Below, piece by piece: positions 53,462-61,367 of a stretch of 64,000 nucleotides of DNA (positions are counted from its first letter, which is position 1; each line of letters starts with the position of its first letter). This stretch comes from an uncultured Desulfobacter sp. (GTDB lineage: Bacteria > Desulfobacterota > Desulfobacteria > Desulfobacterales > Desulfobacteraceae). Location: contig NZ_OY781882.1 in assembly GCF_963677125.1 (NCBI RefSeq), positions 4,052,501-4,116,500 on the forward strand. The letters are read 5' to 3'. The translations under genes and the position numbers were made by a program. The notes beneath the pieces were generated by a model. The model ran no database searches and was not told where the DNA came from. It saw nothing but the letters and a program-made list of their open reading frames with translations.

Positions 53462-54606
53462 GCCAACACCTCCTTAATGGTTTCGACAACGCGGTCCACA
53501 TCCTCAAAAGTCATGTCAGGGAAAAGGGGAAAAGAACAGATCCGGTCTGAATTCCACTGGGTGTGGGGTAGTTTTTCAGCAGCCATGGGCATGGTTTCCC
53601 GATAGTATTTCTGGGTATGGGCAGCCTTAAAGTGGATGCCGGTGCCGATGTTTCTACGTTTAAGTTCATCCATAAAGGTTGCCCGGTCCATGCGCGCCTT
53701 TTTCGTATCCAACCGAATCACAAACAGATGCCATGCATGACGCATAAGATAGGCAGGCTCGGCCAGGGGCAAAATTTCATCTACCTGTGCCAGATATTCC
53801 AGGTAACGGCGGGCCAGCAGGTCTCTTTTTTCGATAAACCCCTCCAGCCTTTCCAGCTGGCCGATACCCAGGACCGCAGCAATGTCTGTGAGGTTATACT
53901 TAAATCCGGGAGCCAGCACTTCGGCCTGGGGCGACCGGCCCTGCATGGTCCGGTCATAGGCGTCCACCCCCAGGCCGTGGAATTTGAGACGGCGGACCGC
54001 CGACAAAAGTTCGGGATCATCCGAGCAGACCATGCCGCCTTCACCCGATGTCATATTTTTAATGGGATGAAAGGAAAAAATGGTTGTTCCCGTACAGCCG
54101 ATCCGCTCTCCCCGGTATTCAGTGCCCGCAGCATGGGCCGCATCTTCAACCAGAGGAATATTGTGTTCCCGGGCCAGGCGGCGCAAGGGGTCCATGTCTG
54201 CGGCGGCGCCTGCAAAGTGCACAGGAATAATCAACTTTGTCCGTTCCGTGATGAGCGGTTCGACGGTTTCGGCAGAGATCATCAACGTATCACGATCCAC
54301 ATCTGCAAAGACCGGAACAGCACCGGCCAGCTTGATGAGGTTAACGGTGGAGACCCAGGTCATGGACGGGGTGATCACCTCATCTCCGGGGCCGATGCCC
54401 AGGGCCGTCAGGACAAGATGCATTCCGCCCGTGGCCGAGCACAGTGCAACCGAGTCCTCTGCATGGCAGTAGGCAGAAAATGCCTCTTCAAATTCAGCCG
54501 CCTTTGGTCCGGTCGTAATCCAACCGGATCTCAGGACATTTGCAACGGCTTCTATTTCAGACTCGCTGATGGATGGTCTGGAAAACGGCAGAAATTCAGG
54601 TTTCAT
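53458..54606 (-). CDS. arnB: UDP-4-amino-4-deoxy-L-arabinose aminotransferase
   Basis: Protein of 382 residues from ATG 54606, with GGGAG upstream; a longer frame to 54702 has no start signal. A DegT/DnrJ/EryC1 PLP enzyme: LPFSRPSISESEIEAV, LCSATGGMHLVLTALGIGPG, PSMTWVSTVN, and FSFHPIKNMTSGEGGM with the Schiff-base lysine K183. It aminates the ArnA 4-keto product using glutamate. As the first gene of the operon it sets expression of the whole arnBCADTE-lptG run. Confidence 0.96.
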   Translation of the reverse strand: MKPEFLPFSRPSISESEIEAVANVLRSGWITTGPKAAEFEEAFSAYCHAEDSVALCSATGGMHLVLTALGIGPGDEVITPSMTWVSTVNLIKLAGAVPVFADVDRDTLMISAETVEPLITERTKLIIPVHFAGAAADMDPLRRLAREHNIPLVEDAAHAAGTEYRGERIGCTGTTIFSFHPIKNMTSGEGGMVCSDDPELLSAVRRLKFHGLGVDAYDRTMQGRSPQAEVLAPGFKYNLTDIAAVLGIGQLERLEGFIEKRDLLARRYLEYLAQVDEILPLAEPAYLMRHAWHLFVIRLDTKKARMDRATFMDELKRRNIGTGIHFKAAHTQKYYRETMPMAAEKLPHTQWNSDRICSFPLFPDMTFEDVDRVVETIKEVLA

Positions 54607-54656
54607 ATGCTCCCTTTTTTTGAAGTGTTTTTTTAACAAAACACCTTTAGATATAT

Positions 54657-54687
54657 GGCTATAGATATAGCCTGAACGGAAATCCGT
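54657..54687. promoter_or_regulatory. Two palindromes upstream of arnB
   Basis: GGCTATA-GA-TATAGCC (54657-54672) and ACGGA-AA-TCCGT (54676-54687) are perfect dyads whose centres are 17 bp apart, about 50-80 bp before the arnB start. They are candidate operator sites. No PmrA-box-like CTTAAT repeat was seen. The rest of 54607-54952 contains a GTGTTTT/AAAACAC hairpin at 54625-54644 and no gene. Confidence 0.4.
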
Positions 54688-54952
54688 GGAGACTACGGCC
54701 ATGCACTATGACATACAGACAATGAAGGTTTTATGAAGAAATTGAACATGATCCGGCTCTGAGCGCATAAAACCCAGTCGCCGCAGCGAATTTTAGAAAT
54801 TAATTACGTTAAAACGCCAACGCGGCTGGTATGACGCAATCAAGACGACCCTTGAGACCATGTTGATCGAAACGGTTAATTAAGGTATAACCAGCCATTC
54901 ACAAACACCACAGGGCCGTGTGCCCTAAGGTGACAATGTAAAGGAACTTTAT

Positions 54953-55210
54953 ATGAAATTCGTGAATTTGCTGATACTTGTATTTTTATGTGCTGTTATT
55001 TTTCTAGGGTGTTCAAAAATTACCCGGGAAAATTTTGCCAAAATTAAGATGGGCATGGATTATGAAAACGTGGTGGGGATCATTGGCGAACCGGATACCT
55101 GCGATGGTGTCCTGGGGGTCAAAAAATGTGTGTGGGGCAATGAAACAAAAAATATCACCATCAGTTTCATGGGGGAGAAAGTGATTCTTCCCGCAATGAA
55201 AGGACTTTAG
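54953..55210 (+). CDS. DUF3862/BamE-like lipoprotein
   Basis: Protein of 85 residues. A hydrophobic signal ends in IFLGC, a lipobox with Cys at residue 20. The mature part KITRENFAKIKMGMDYENVV, IIGEPDTCDGVLGVKKCVWG, then NITISFMGEKV matches DUF3862, a BamE/OmlA-like fold with two cysteines that may form a disulfide. Probably attached to the outer membrane; function unknown. AGGAAC precedes the start. The YciI gene follows 15 nt later. Confidence 0.82.
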   Translation: MKFVNLLILVFLCAVIFLGCSKITRENFAKIKMGMDYENVVGIIGEPDTCDGVLGVKKCVWGNETKNITISFMGEKVILPAMKGL

Positions 55211-55225
55211 ATTTCAGGAGAAAAA

Positions 55226-55528
55226 ATGCAGTTTATTGTAATCGGCCGGGACGGCACAGATGAAAATGCTTTAGAAAGAAGAATGGCTGCCAGGGAGGCA
55301 CACCTTGAAACAGCAAGGAAAATGCACGAATCCGGCAATTGGCTCTATGCCGCCGCCATTCTTGATGACGAGGGAAAAATGGCCGGCTCCATGATTGTTT
55401 GCGATTTTGAATCCAGGGAAGCATTGGAAAAGCAATGGCTGGACAACGAGGCTTATGTCAAAGGCAATGTCTGGGAAACCGTCGAGATTAAGCAAGCAGC
55501 TGTTGCCCCTTTCTGGGCACCTAAATAG
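55226..55528 (+). CDS. YciI-family protein
   Basis: Protein of 100 residues with CAGGAG before ATG 55226. QFIVIGRDGTDENALERRMA, REAHLETARKMHESG, and GSMIVCDFESREALEKQW with DNEAYVKGNVWETVEI follow the YCII ferredoxin-like fold with its His-Asp pair. The family's biochemical role is poorly defined. It shares a transcript with the DUF3862 lipoprotein and ends at a strong terminator. Confidence 0.85.
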   Translation: MQFIVIGRDGTDENALERRMAAREAHLETARKMHESGNWLYAAAILDDEGKMAGSMIVCDFESREALEKQWLDNEAYVKGNVWETVEIKQAAVAPFWAPK

Positions 55529-55557
55529 CGATTTAAAAAAGAATTAAGGATTGAATT

Positions 55558-55588
55558 TAAGGGCCATGTAAATCTTACATGGCCCTTA
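55558..55588. terminator. Bidirectional terminator hairpin
   Basis: TAAGGGCCATGTAA (55558-55571) and its exact complement (55575-55588) form a 14-bp stem with a 3-nt loop between convergent genes. A T-rich run follows on the plus side (GTTTGATTTT). Confidence 0.8.
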
Positions 55589-55608
55589 GCCGTTTGATTT
55601 TCTGGATG

Positions 55609-56496
55609 TTAAGTTTGTTTAAAAAGGTGAGCCAGCATTTTTTCCGCTTCTTCAGGCAGTCCATCCCCAGCCCCGGCAATATCCAGGGTATGGGTGCCCA
55701 AAAGACGGTACAGGGCTGAAAATTCCGGTATCTTTTCGTCAATGTCAGTCAGGTGCCGAGCCACTGTTTCATGATCCCCCCGGGCCACAGGGCCTGTCAG
55801 GGCACGGGTGCAACCCCTGGACCCTATATTGGAAAGTGTGCCCTGGATCAGGGGTGACAAAATGTCAAAGGCCACGTCTTCCCGAAGCCCTGTTTCCATT
55901 AAGAGGGTCAGGGCAAATTTTACCAGAGTCACAAGGTAGTTGGAGGCTACCACAGCCGAGGCATGGTAAAGGGTTTTGGATTCAGTTGGGATGGCAAAAG
56001 CCCGGGCGCCGAGGGCTGCAGCAATATCTTTGCCTTGGGAGACGGCATCGGGATCCCCTTCAACCGAGATGTTGATTCCCTCAAAGGGGCTTGCCTGACC
56101 CGGTTCATAAGGGGCAAAGGATTGCAGGGGATGAATGGAGCCCACAACGGCACCGGACTGTTTTGCCTGGGCAAGAATTTCTGAAGAGTGGGCACCTGAC
56201 AGATGGAAAACCATGGTTTTGGGTCCAAAGGCGTTTTGTCGCATAAGATCGCCGCAAACACCTTCTATGACACCGTCAGGGGTGGTGATAAACACAATAT
56301 CCCCGGCCCGGGCACAGTCGGCAGCCGTATCAAACACGACGCCGCACCCGGCTGCAGCCTTGGCGGCTTTGGCCGAAGCTTTGCTTTTGCTGAAAAAACC
56401 TGCAGGTTCATAATTTTTTTTAAAAAGAAATGTAGCCAGACAGATGCCCACCCGGCCACATCCAATCACGGAAAATTTACGTTTTGAAGTGTTCAT
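55609..56496 (-). CDS. DUF2520 Rossmann protein, possible ketopantoate reductase
   Basis: Protein of 295 residues from ATG 56496; the frame reaches 56580 through a hairpin and is not extended. An NAD(P)-binding Rossmann start (KFSVIGCGRVGICLATFLF) leads to FITTPDGVIEGVC, HLSGAHSSEIL and SIHPLQSFAPY, then a C-terminal DUF2520 helical domain (LYHASAVVASNYLVTLV). The overall form resembles ketopantoate reductase and pyrroline-5-carboxylate reductase. Since panB is directly upstream on the same strand, reduction of ketopantoate is an attractive role, but this is inference. Confidence 0.78.
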   Translation of the reverse strand: MNTSKRKFSVIGCGRVGICLATFLFKKNYEPAGFFSKSKASAKAAKAAAGCGVVFDTAADCARAGDIVFITTPDGVIEGVCGDLMRQNAFGPKTMVFHLSGAHSSEILAQAKQSGAVVGSIHPLQSFAPYEPGQASPFEGINISVEGDPDAVSQGKDIAAALGARAFAIPTESKTLYHASAVVASNYLVTLVKFALTLLMETGLREDVAFDILSPLIQGTLSNIGSRGCTRALTGPVARGDHETVARHLTDIDEKIPEFSALYRLLGTHTLDIAGAGDGLPEEAEKMLAHLFKQT

Positions 56497-56531
56497 AAAA
56501 TATAATACCTGCACGAAAAATTTGTGTTCGT

Positions 56532-56576
56532 ACGAAAAGTTGCCTTTTTGCCTTTGGCATCCGGGCAACTTTTCGT
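56532..56576 (-). terminator. Hairpin between panB and the DUF2520 gene
   Basis: ACGAAAAGTTGCC (56532-56544) pairs perfectly with GGCAACTTTTCGT (56564-56576) over a 19-nt loop. Leftward it is followed after a few bases by AAATTTTTCG. It lies 8 nt past panB, so it may end part of the panB transcript and lower DUF2520 expression. Confidence 0.6.
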
Positions 56577-56583
56577 TCATACA

Positions 56584-57375
56584 CTATTTGTATGAATGGT
56601 CCTGGGACGGAAAACTGCCGTCCTGAACCTCTTTAATATATTCAGCAAGCCCCTGATTTGCCAGGGTGGAAATATCCACGAATTTTTTCACGAATTTGGG
56701 TATAAACCCGTCATGCATACCCAGCATGTCATGGAGTACCAGAATCTGGCCGTCGCAGGAGGGACCGGCACCAATGCCGATGGTGGGAATGGTCAGGGTT
56801 GCGGTGATTTTTTCGGCAATGGAAGCCGGAATACCTTCCAGAACCACGGAAAAAGCCCCGGCTGCTTGAACATCCTTGGCGTCTTTAAGCAGACGCTCTT
56901 CATCCCGCTGCACCTTGAATCCCCCCATCTGGTGTACGGACTGGGGTGTCAGGCCAATGTGGGCCTGGACAGGTATACCCGCCTTTGCCATGGCTGAAAT
57001 GGCAGGACAGACATCTGCGCCGCCTTCAAGTTTTACGGCGGTGGCCCCGGCTTCCTTTAAAAAACGTCCGGCGTTTTCAACAGCTTTATCCATGCTGCTC
57101 TGGTAGGACATAAAGGGCATGTCTCCCACCACCAAAGCTCTGCTACAGGCCCGGGTCACAAGTTTTGTATGATAAATCATCTCATCCATGGTCACGGGCA
57201 AGGTGGTGTCCCAGCCCTGGACTGCCATGCCCACGGAATCACCAACGAGGATAAGATCAATTCCCGCACGGTCCACCATGAGGGCAGAAGGATAGTCGTA
57301 GGCCGTGAGGGCGGTTATTTTTTTTCCCTCCTGCTTCATTTTCATCAGGCTGGAAGTGGTAACTTTTGTGCTCAT
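56584..57375 (-). CDS. panB: 3-methyl-2-oxobutanoate hydroxymethyltransferase
   Basis: Protein of 263 residues, normal length. ITALTAYDYPSALMVDRAGID, LVGDSVGMAVQG, LEGGADVCPAI, AHIGLTPQSVHQMGG and GAGPSCDGQILVLHDMLGM are PanB signatures, with the metal-binding Asp and the catalytic Glu present. It converts 2-oxoisovalerate and methylene-tetrahydrofolate to ketopantoate, the first step to pantothenate and CoA. It follows the acyl-CoA synthetase gene by 17 nt, linking CoA supply with acyl-CoA use. Confidence 0.97.
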   Translation of the reverse strand: MSTKVTTSSLMKMKQEGKKITALTAYDYPSALMVDRAGIDLILVGDSVGMAVQGWDTTLPVTMDEMIYHTKLVTRACSRALVVGDMPFMSYQSSMDKAVENAGRFLKEAGATAVKLEGGADVCPAISAMAKAGIPVQAHIGLTPQSVHQMGGFKVQRDEERLLKDAKDVQAAGAFSVVLEGIPASIAEKITATLTIPTIGIGAGPSCDGQILVLHDMLGMHDGFIPKFVKKFVDISTLANQGLAEYIKEVQDGSFPSQDHSYK

Positions 57376-57392
57376 AAGTCTCTCCTGATTAT

Positions 57393-59603
57393 CTATTTTT
57401 TATAGTTCCCTGCCGAATCGAGCCATTTTCTGTACCGGACCATTCCGGCCAGTGCCTTGACCGCTCTTTCCGGTGAGGGAAAAAATACCCCCTTATAGTC
57501 CAGATCGTCATAAGGGTAAAGGGCGCGGCTCAATTCATCGATTAAAAGACTGACACCGATGACAGGTTTGTTGTATTTTTGTATCATTTCAACGGTATAT
57601 CGGATGTAATCCGCTTCTGCCTTGATAAGGTCCGCCATGAAAATCTCTGTCTTTTCTTTGGTCATACCGGGATCTGTTTTCAACACACCTTTTGCCATGG
57701 CATAAATGAGTATACGTCTGCCGTGGATGCCCAGGTGGATGACCGCATCACACCCATCCCATTTTAAAAGTTCCTCCAGGCAGAGTTTGGGTATTTCCGG
57801 ATCTGTTTCACCCACGATATCCACAGGATTTCCATGGCTCCAGAAGTCCGGCAGATACGTATTAAGCCGCTCAATGACTTTTTTGGACAGTTGGGGGACA
57901 TCAAGCCCGTATTCCGCACAAAGATCCGTAGTCACAACACCCCATCCGCCGCCCAGGGTCATGAGGGCCACTCGTTCCCCTTTTGGCATGGGCAGAGAAG
58001 AAAATACGGTGGACATATCTAAAAGCTCCATGGGCTGCTCCACCTGTATGATCCCGGCTTGGGTGCAGGCCGCATTAAATACGCCTGAATCCGAGGCCAT
58101 GGCTCCGGTATGACCGGCGGCAGCCCTCTTTCCATCTTGGGTTCTTCCACCTTTGAGGAGCACCACGGGTTTGGTTGTTGACAAGCGGCTGGCGGATTCA
58201 AAAAAACGACGCCCGTTTTGTACGCTTTCGATATACAAGACCACGGTGCGGGTCAAATCATCAAGTGCGAGGGCTTGCATATAATTTTCAGTGGTGATCA
58301 TGGCTTCGTTGCCTGACCCTACAAATAACCGGATGCCGATGCCCTGCTGCTCGGCAAAGGCAAGAAGCTGGGTGCCGATATTTCCCGATTGGGATATGAT
58401 GGCGGTTGAGCCGGGAAGTGGAAGGGCATTGGCCCCGGAAGCGTAAAGTGATGCATGGGGATTGCAAAGACCCATGGTGTTTGGTCCAATGACCAGGATT
58501 CCGGCTTTTTGGGCTGCGGCTATGATTTCATCCTCAAGCTGTCTGCCCTGCGCTCCTAATTCCCTGAAACCGCTGGTGATCAGCACCATACTTTTGACAT
58601 GTTTTTTTTCCAGCGCAGGGATCAGACCCATGACCCGGCTTGCAGGCACGGTTACCATGGCCAGGTCTACATCACCTTCTATGTCATCAATGGTCTTGTA
58701 GACATCCCGGCCCATAATCGTGCCGCCCTTGTGATTGATTAAAAAAATCTTACCTTTGAACGCCCCGGCATAGGCGTTTGTGAGCAGCAGATGCCCCCAT
58801 TTTCCCGTGACTGCAGAAGCGCCGATAAAGGCAATGGATTTTGGATAAAAGGTGGTGTAAAAATCCTTGAAATCAATTTTTGGATGCTGTTGAGTGTCAC
58901 AGTGTTCAGGTTTTTCAAAAATTATCAACCCGTCAACGGCTACGGGTGATCCATCCGGACTGATAATCAAAGGGTTGATATCAATTTCGCAGATGTCCGG
59001 ACAGGCCATGGCCAGATCAGACAGACCCTGGAGTACGGATTTTAGTGCCTCACGGTTTACAGCCGCCTCCCCCCTGAATGATCCCAGAAGGGCCTTGGCT
59101 TTCAAGTTATTGAGCATGTCCTCAAGATCCGCGTCAGACAGTGGGGCAAGCCGTAAAACCATGTCCTTTAACGCTTCGGTGAGTACACCGCCCACCCCGA
59201 ACATAATCACCGGACCAAACTGGGGGTCTTTGAACATACCTGCAGTAAACTCCCTTTTACCCTGGATCTGGGGCTGGATAAGAAAAGCTTGGAAATCTTT
59301 ACCCGCAAGAGATTTAATTTTTTGGGCCGATTCCTTCAGATGCCTTTCGTTGGTGATGCCCATTTCTACCATGCCGGCTTCGGTTTTATGCAGCATCTGT
59401 TTAGCCATACCTTTGAGTACAACAGGGTAGGCCAAAGTCTGGGCCGCGCTATTAACATCTTCGATGGATTCCAGCCTTATTTCCTGAACCACGGGCAGAC
59501 CCAGTTGTTTAAAAATTATTTTTGCCCGGTCTTCGTTGAAGTTTTGAATTCCGTTTTTTATGGCATATTTAATGGTTTCTGCGATTTTTTTCAGTTGGGT
59601 CAT
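57393..59603 (-). CDS. NDP-forming acyl-CoA synthetase (fused, ATP-grasp first)
   Basis: Protein of 736 residues. ATP-grasp domain first (about 1-225: YPVVLKGMAKQMLHKTEAGMV, DPQFGPVIMFGVGGVL, EIDINPLII), then a CoA-binding domain (about 240-370: SIAFIGASAVTGKWG, VIGPNTMGLCNP) and a succinyl-CoA-ligase-like part with AAGHTGAMASDSGVFN, whose His is the likely phosphoryl carrier. Same order as the 29326-31437 protein, but with clear sequence differences. It links acyl-CoA cleavage to ATP formation, or the reverse. It has a 419-bp box array directly upstream and panB downstream. Acyl specificity is unknown. Confidence 0.9.
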   Translation of the reverse strand: MTQLKKIAETIKYAIKNGIQNFNEDRAKIIFKQLGLPVVQEIRLESIEDVNSAAQTLAYPVVLKGMAKQMLHKTEAGMVEMGITNERHLKESAQKIKSLAGKDFQAFLIQPQIQGKREFTAGMFKDPQFGPVIMFGVGGVLTEALKDMVLRLAPLSDADLEDMLNNLKAKALLGSFRGEAAVNREALKSVLQGLSDLAMACPDICEIDINPLIISPDGSPVAVDGLIIFEKPEHCDTQQHPKIDFKDFYTTFYPKSIAFIGASAVTGKWGHLLLTNAYAGAFKGKIFLINHKGGTIMGRDVYKTIDDIEGDVDLAMVTVPASRVMGLIPALEKKHVKSMVLITSGFRELGAQGRQLEDEIIAAAQKAGILVIGPNTMGLCNPHASLYASGANALPLPGSTAIISQSGNIGTQLLAFAEQQGIGIRLFVGSGNEAMITTENYMQALALDDLTRTVVLYIESVQNGRRFFESASRLSTTKPVVLLKGGRTQDGKRAAAGHTGAMASDSGVFNAACTQAGIIQVEQPMELLDMSTVFSSLPMPKGERVALMTLGGGWGVVTTDLCAEYGLDVPQLSKKVIERLNTYLPDFWSHGNPVDIVGETDPEIPKLCLEELLKWDGCDAVIHLGIHGRRILIYAMAKGVLKTDPGMTKEKTEIFMADLIKAEADYIRYTVEMIQKYNKPVIGVSLLIDELSRALYPYDDLDYKGVFFPSPERAVKALAGMVRYRKWLDSAGNYKK

Positions 59604-59632
59604 GGTTTAACTCCGTTCTATATCGTTTTTAA

Positions 59633-60051
59633 GTTTTGAACATTTTTTAAACCCGATTTTTAACAGCCGGAAATTATTTTTGAACAGTTTTAAAACCATT
59701 GTTTTTTAATGATATTTATTTGTTTTGAACTTATTTTAAACACTGAATTAATCAGGTTTTGAACATAGTGTTGAGTTTATTTACATTTTATTAATATCAT
59801 ATTTGAATATTTAAACCCAACCTCAAGCATAACTCTTCTTTAGGAATAAATGCCAACACCTATTTAATTTTTCAACGTTTTTTAAACCTCTTTTCAACCA
59901 TTGATTATTTTTTTTGAACAATTTTGAACTTATTATTTTTATGAGTTTTTTATCTGTTTTGAACATGTTTTAAACATATTATGTATTGGTTTTTAACATT
60001 AGATTGTGCTTATTGGGTTTTTATGAATACGTTTTTAAACATTTTAGAAAC
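59633..60051. repeat. Array B of GTTTTGAAC-like boxes, often 11 bp apart
   Basis: About twenty 9-bp boxes of consensus (G/T)TTTT(G/A)AAC. Clear starts: 59633, 59644, 59677, 59722, 59733, 59756, 59868, 59879, 59890, 59911, 59921, 59956, 59967, 59989 and 60032. Neighbours 59633/59644, 59722/59733, 59868/59879/59890 and 59956/59967 are exactly 11 bp apart. Boxes at 59677 and 59687, and at 59911 and 59921, are 10 bp apart. The array starts 30 bp before the acyl-CoA synthetase gene. Orientation is opposite to array A, but the box is nearly palindromic (GTT...AAC). Confidence 0.8.
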
Positions 60052-60108
60052 TGTGTTAATAAGTTTAGAGACCGGGTCAGTCCATGGTTGTTATTCGCAA
60101 TCAAAATG

Positions 60109-60146
60109 CGACCCGGCAGGCATCTTTCAATATGCCTGCCGGGTCG
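60109..60146 (-). terminator. Terminator after the SPFH gene
   Basis: CGACCCGGCAGGCAT (60109-60123) and its exact complement (60132-60146) form a 15-bp stem with an 8-nt loop, 53 nt beyond the leftward SPFH gene. CATTTTGATT follows, so the U-tract is modest. It insulates box array B from upstream transcription, as the glnE terminator does for array A. Confidence 0.75.
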
Positions 60147-60198
60147 ATAGAAAGAATACACGTGAAAAGGAAAACAATATAAAGAAATTATCGTCCCC

Positions 60199-61203
60199 TT
60201 AGGGTTTCATCGGCCTATTTTGAATTTTATCAAGATTTAAAAACGGTAAAGGAGACGTTGTATTGGGATCTAGTATGATCAGGTGATTTCCGTTTTGAAG
60301 ATCTTTGAGTACAGCCATGCTTTCAAGTTTGAGATATCCTTCCAGGGAGATCGCATCAATAATCTTGCGTTTGGCCGCAGCTTCTGCCTCGGCACGCACA
60401 AGAATGGCCTGGGCTTCGATCCTGGCAGCCTCAAGCTGGGCATTTGCATTGATGAGCATTACCTCTTTTTTCTTGTTGGCCTGTATCAACTCCGCTTTTT
60501 TTTCCGCTTCGGCCTGGGCTTCTTTTCGTTCCTGCTCCACTCTGAATTTTTTCAGCTCTTCCTTGGCTTTTTCAGCAGCCTGGGCAGCTTCCTTTTTCCT
60601 CATGACCGCATTGGTAATGATGGAGGGTAAAGTTACATCTCTGATGAGCAGTTTTTCAATTTTAATCCCTTTTTGGGCCAAAATAGAAAGTCCGGCAAGC
60701 AGTTCCTCCTGGATACGCTGTTGAACCGCCTGTTCATAAAAATTTTCCGCCCGGGGCACGCTTTTGCCGATTTCGCGCATCAGGCTTCGCAACAGGGGCA
60801 TCATATGTACATCAATAACTTCCCTGGGCGTGCCGGTCTCCTTGAGCATTACAGGGGCCTGCTCTTTGATCAGCCGGTACTGAATAGACAGGTCAAATCT
60901 GGTGATGAGCTGATCGCTTGAAGGCACCCCCATCTCTTCCTTATGGGTTTTTTGCCTGGCATCGAAAAGCGTGATTTCGATTAAGGGATTGATCACATGA
61001 ATACCTTCGGTATAAATATCGGGCTGAACTTTACCGAACAAGGTACCTACACCCACGTGACCTGCGGGTATGGTTGTTAAAAAACGGGAAACAATAAAAA
61101 ATAAAATAAGAATGACTATGATACCGCCGATAATCATGGAAACGAATTTAGATTTTCGTTTTCGGGTGGTACTTAGTGCGTTAAATTGCGCATCAGTGTT
61201 CAT
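60199..61203 (-). CDS. SPFH/prohibitin-domain membrane protein
   Basis: Protein of 334 residues. One N-terminal membrane helix (about 20-42: FVSMIIGGIIVILILFFIV) is followed by an SPFH domain (IPAGHVGVGTLFGKVQPDIY, GIHVINPLIEITLFDARQ, SIQYRLIKEQ, SVPRAENFYEQA) and a long Ala/Glu/Lys-rich coiled coil (about 205-285). Prohibitin-like proteins form rings at the membrane and often scaffold or shield proteases such as FtsH. No NfeD or protease gene is adjacent. It looks like a single-gene transcript. Confidence 0.9.
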   Translation of the reverse strand: MNTDAQFNALSTTRKRKSKFVSMIIGGIIVILILFFIVSRFLTTIPAGHVGVGTLFGKVQPDIYTEGIHVINPLIEITLFDARQKTHKEEMGVPSSDQLITRFDLSIQYRLIKEQAPVMLKETGTPREVIDVHMMPLLRSLMREIGKSVPRAENFYEQAVQQRIQEELLAGLSILAQKGIKIEKLLIRDVTLPSIITNAVMRKKEAAQAAEKAKEELKKFRVEQERKEAQAEAEKKAELIQANKKKEVMLINANAQLEAARIEAQAILVRAEAEAAAKRKIIDAISLEGYLKLESMAVLKDLQNGNHLIILDPNTTSPLPFLNLDKIQNRPMKP

Positions 61204-61240
61204 GTTCTGATCTCCTTGTTTGATTTTTTACCATGAAGTA

Positions 61241-61336
61241 CATAAAGAGCATGAAGAAGTTAATCCTTCATGTCCTTCATGCTCTTTATGGTGAATTAGT
61301 GTCTGAACGAAATTTATGAATTAGTATCTGAACGAA
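61241..61336. repeat. Perfect inverted repeat plus 19-bp direct repeat
   Basis: CATAAAGAGCATGAAG (61241-61256) is exactly complementary to 61275-61290. Next to it GAATTAGT(G/A)TCTGAACGAA occurs twice, at 61293-61311 and 61318-61336, with one mismatch. The GTGTCTGAACG core also occurs near 38990. It probably belongs to a dispersed repeat family and lies upstream of the SPFH gene. Confidence 0.65.
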
Positions 61337-61367
61337 TGAGATTGTTCCGGCTTTAAAATTTACATCT

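Noticed and set aside
59633..60051. Box array B considered as a CRISPR
   Set aside because: Units are only 9 bp with 1-2 bp or irregular gaps, no spacer-sized unique sequence and no cas genes.
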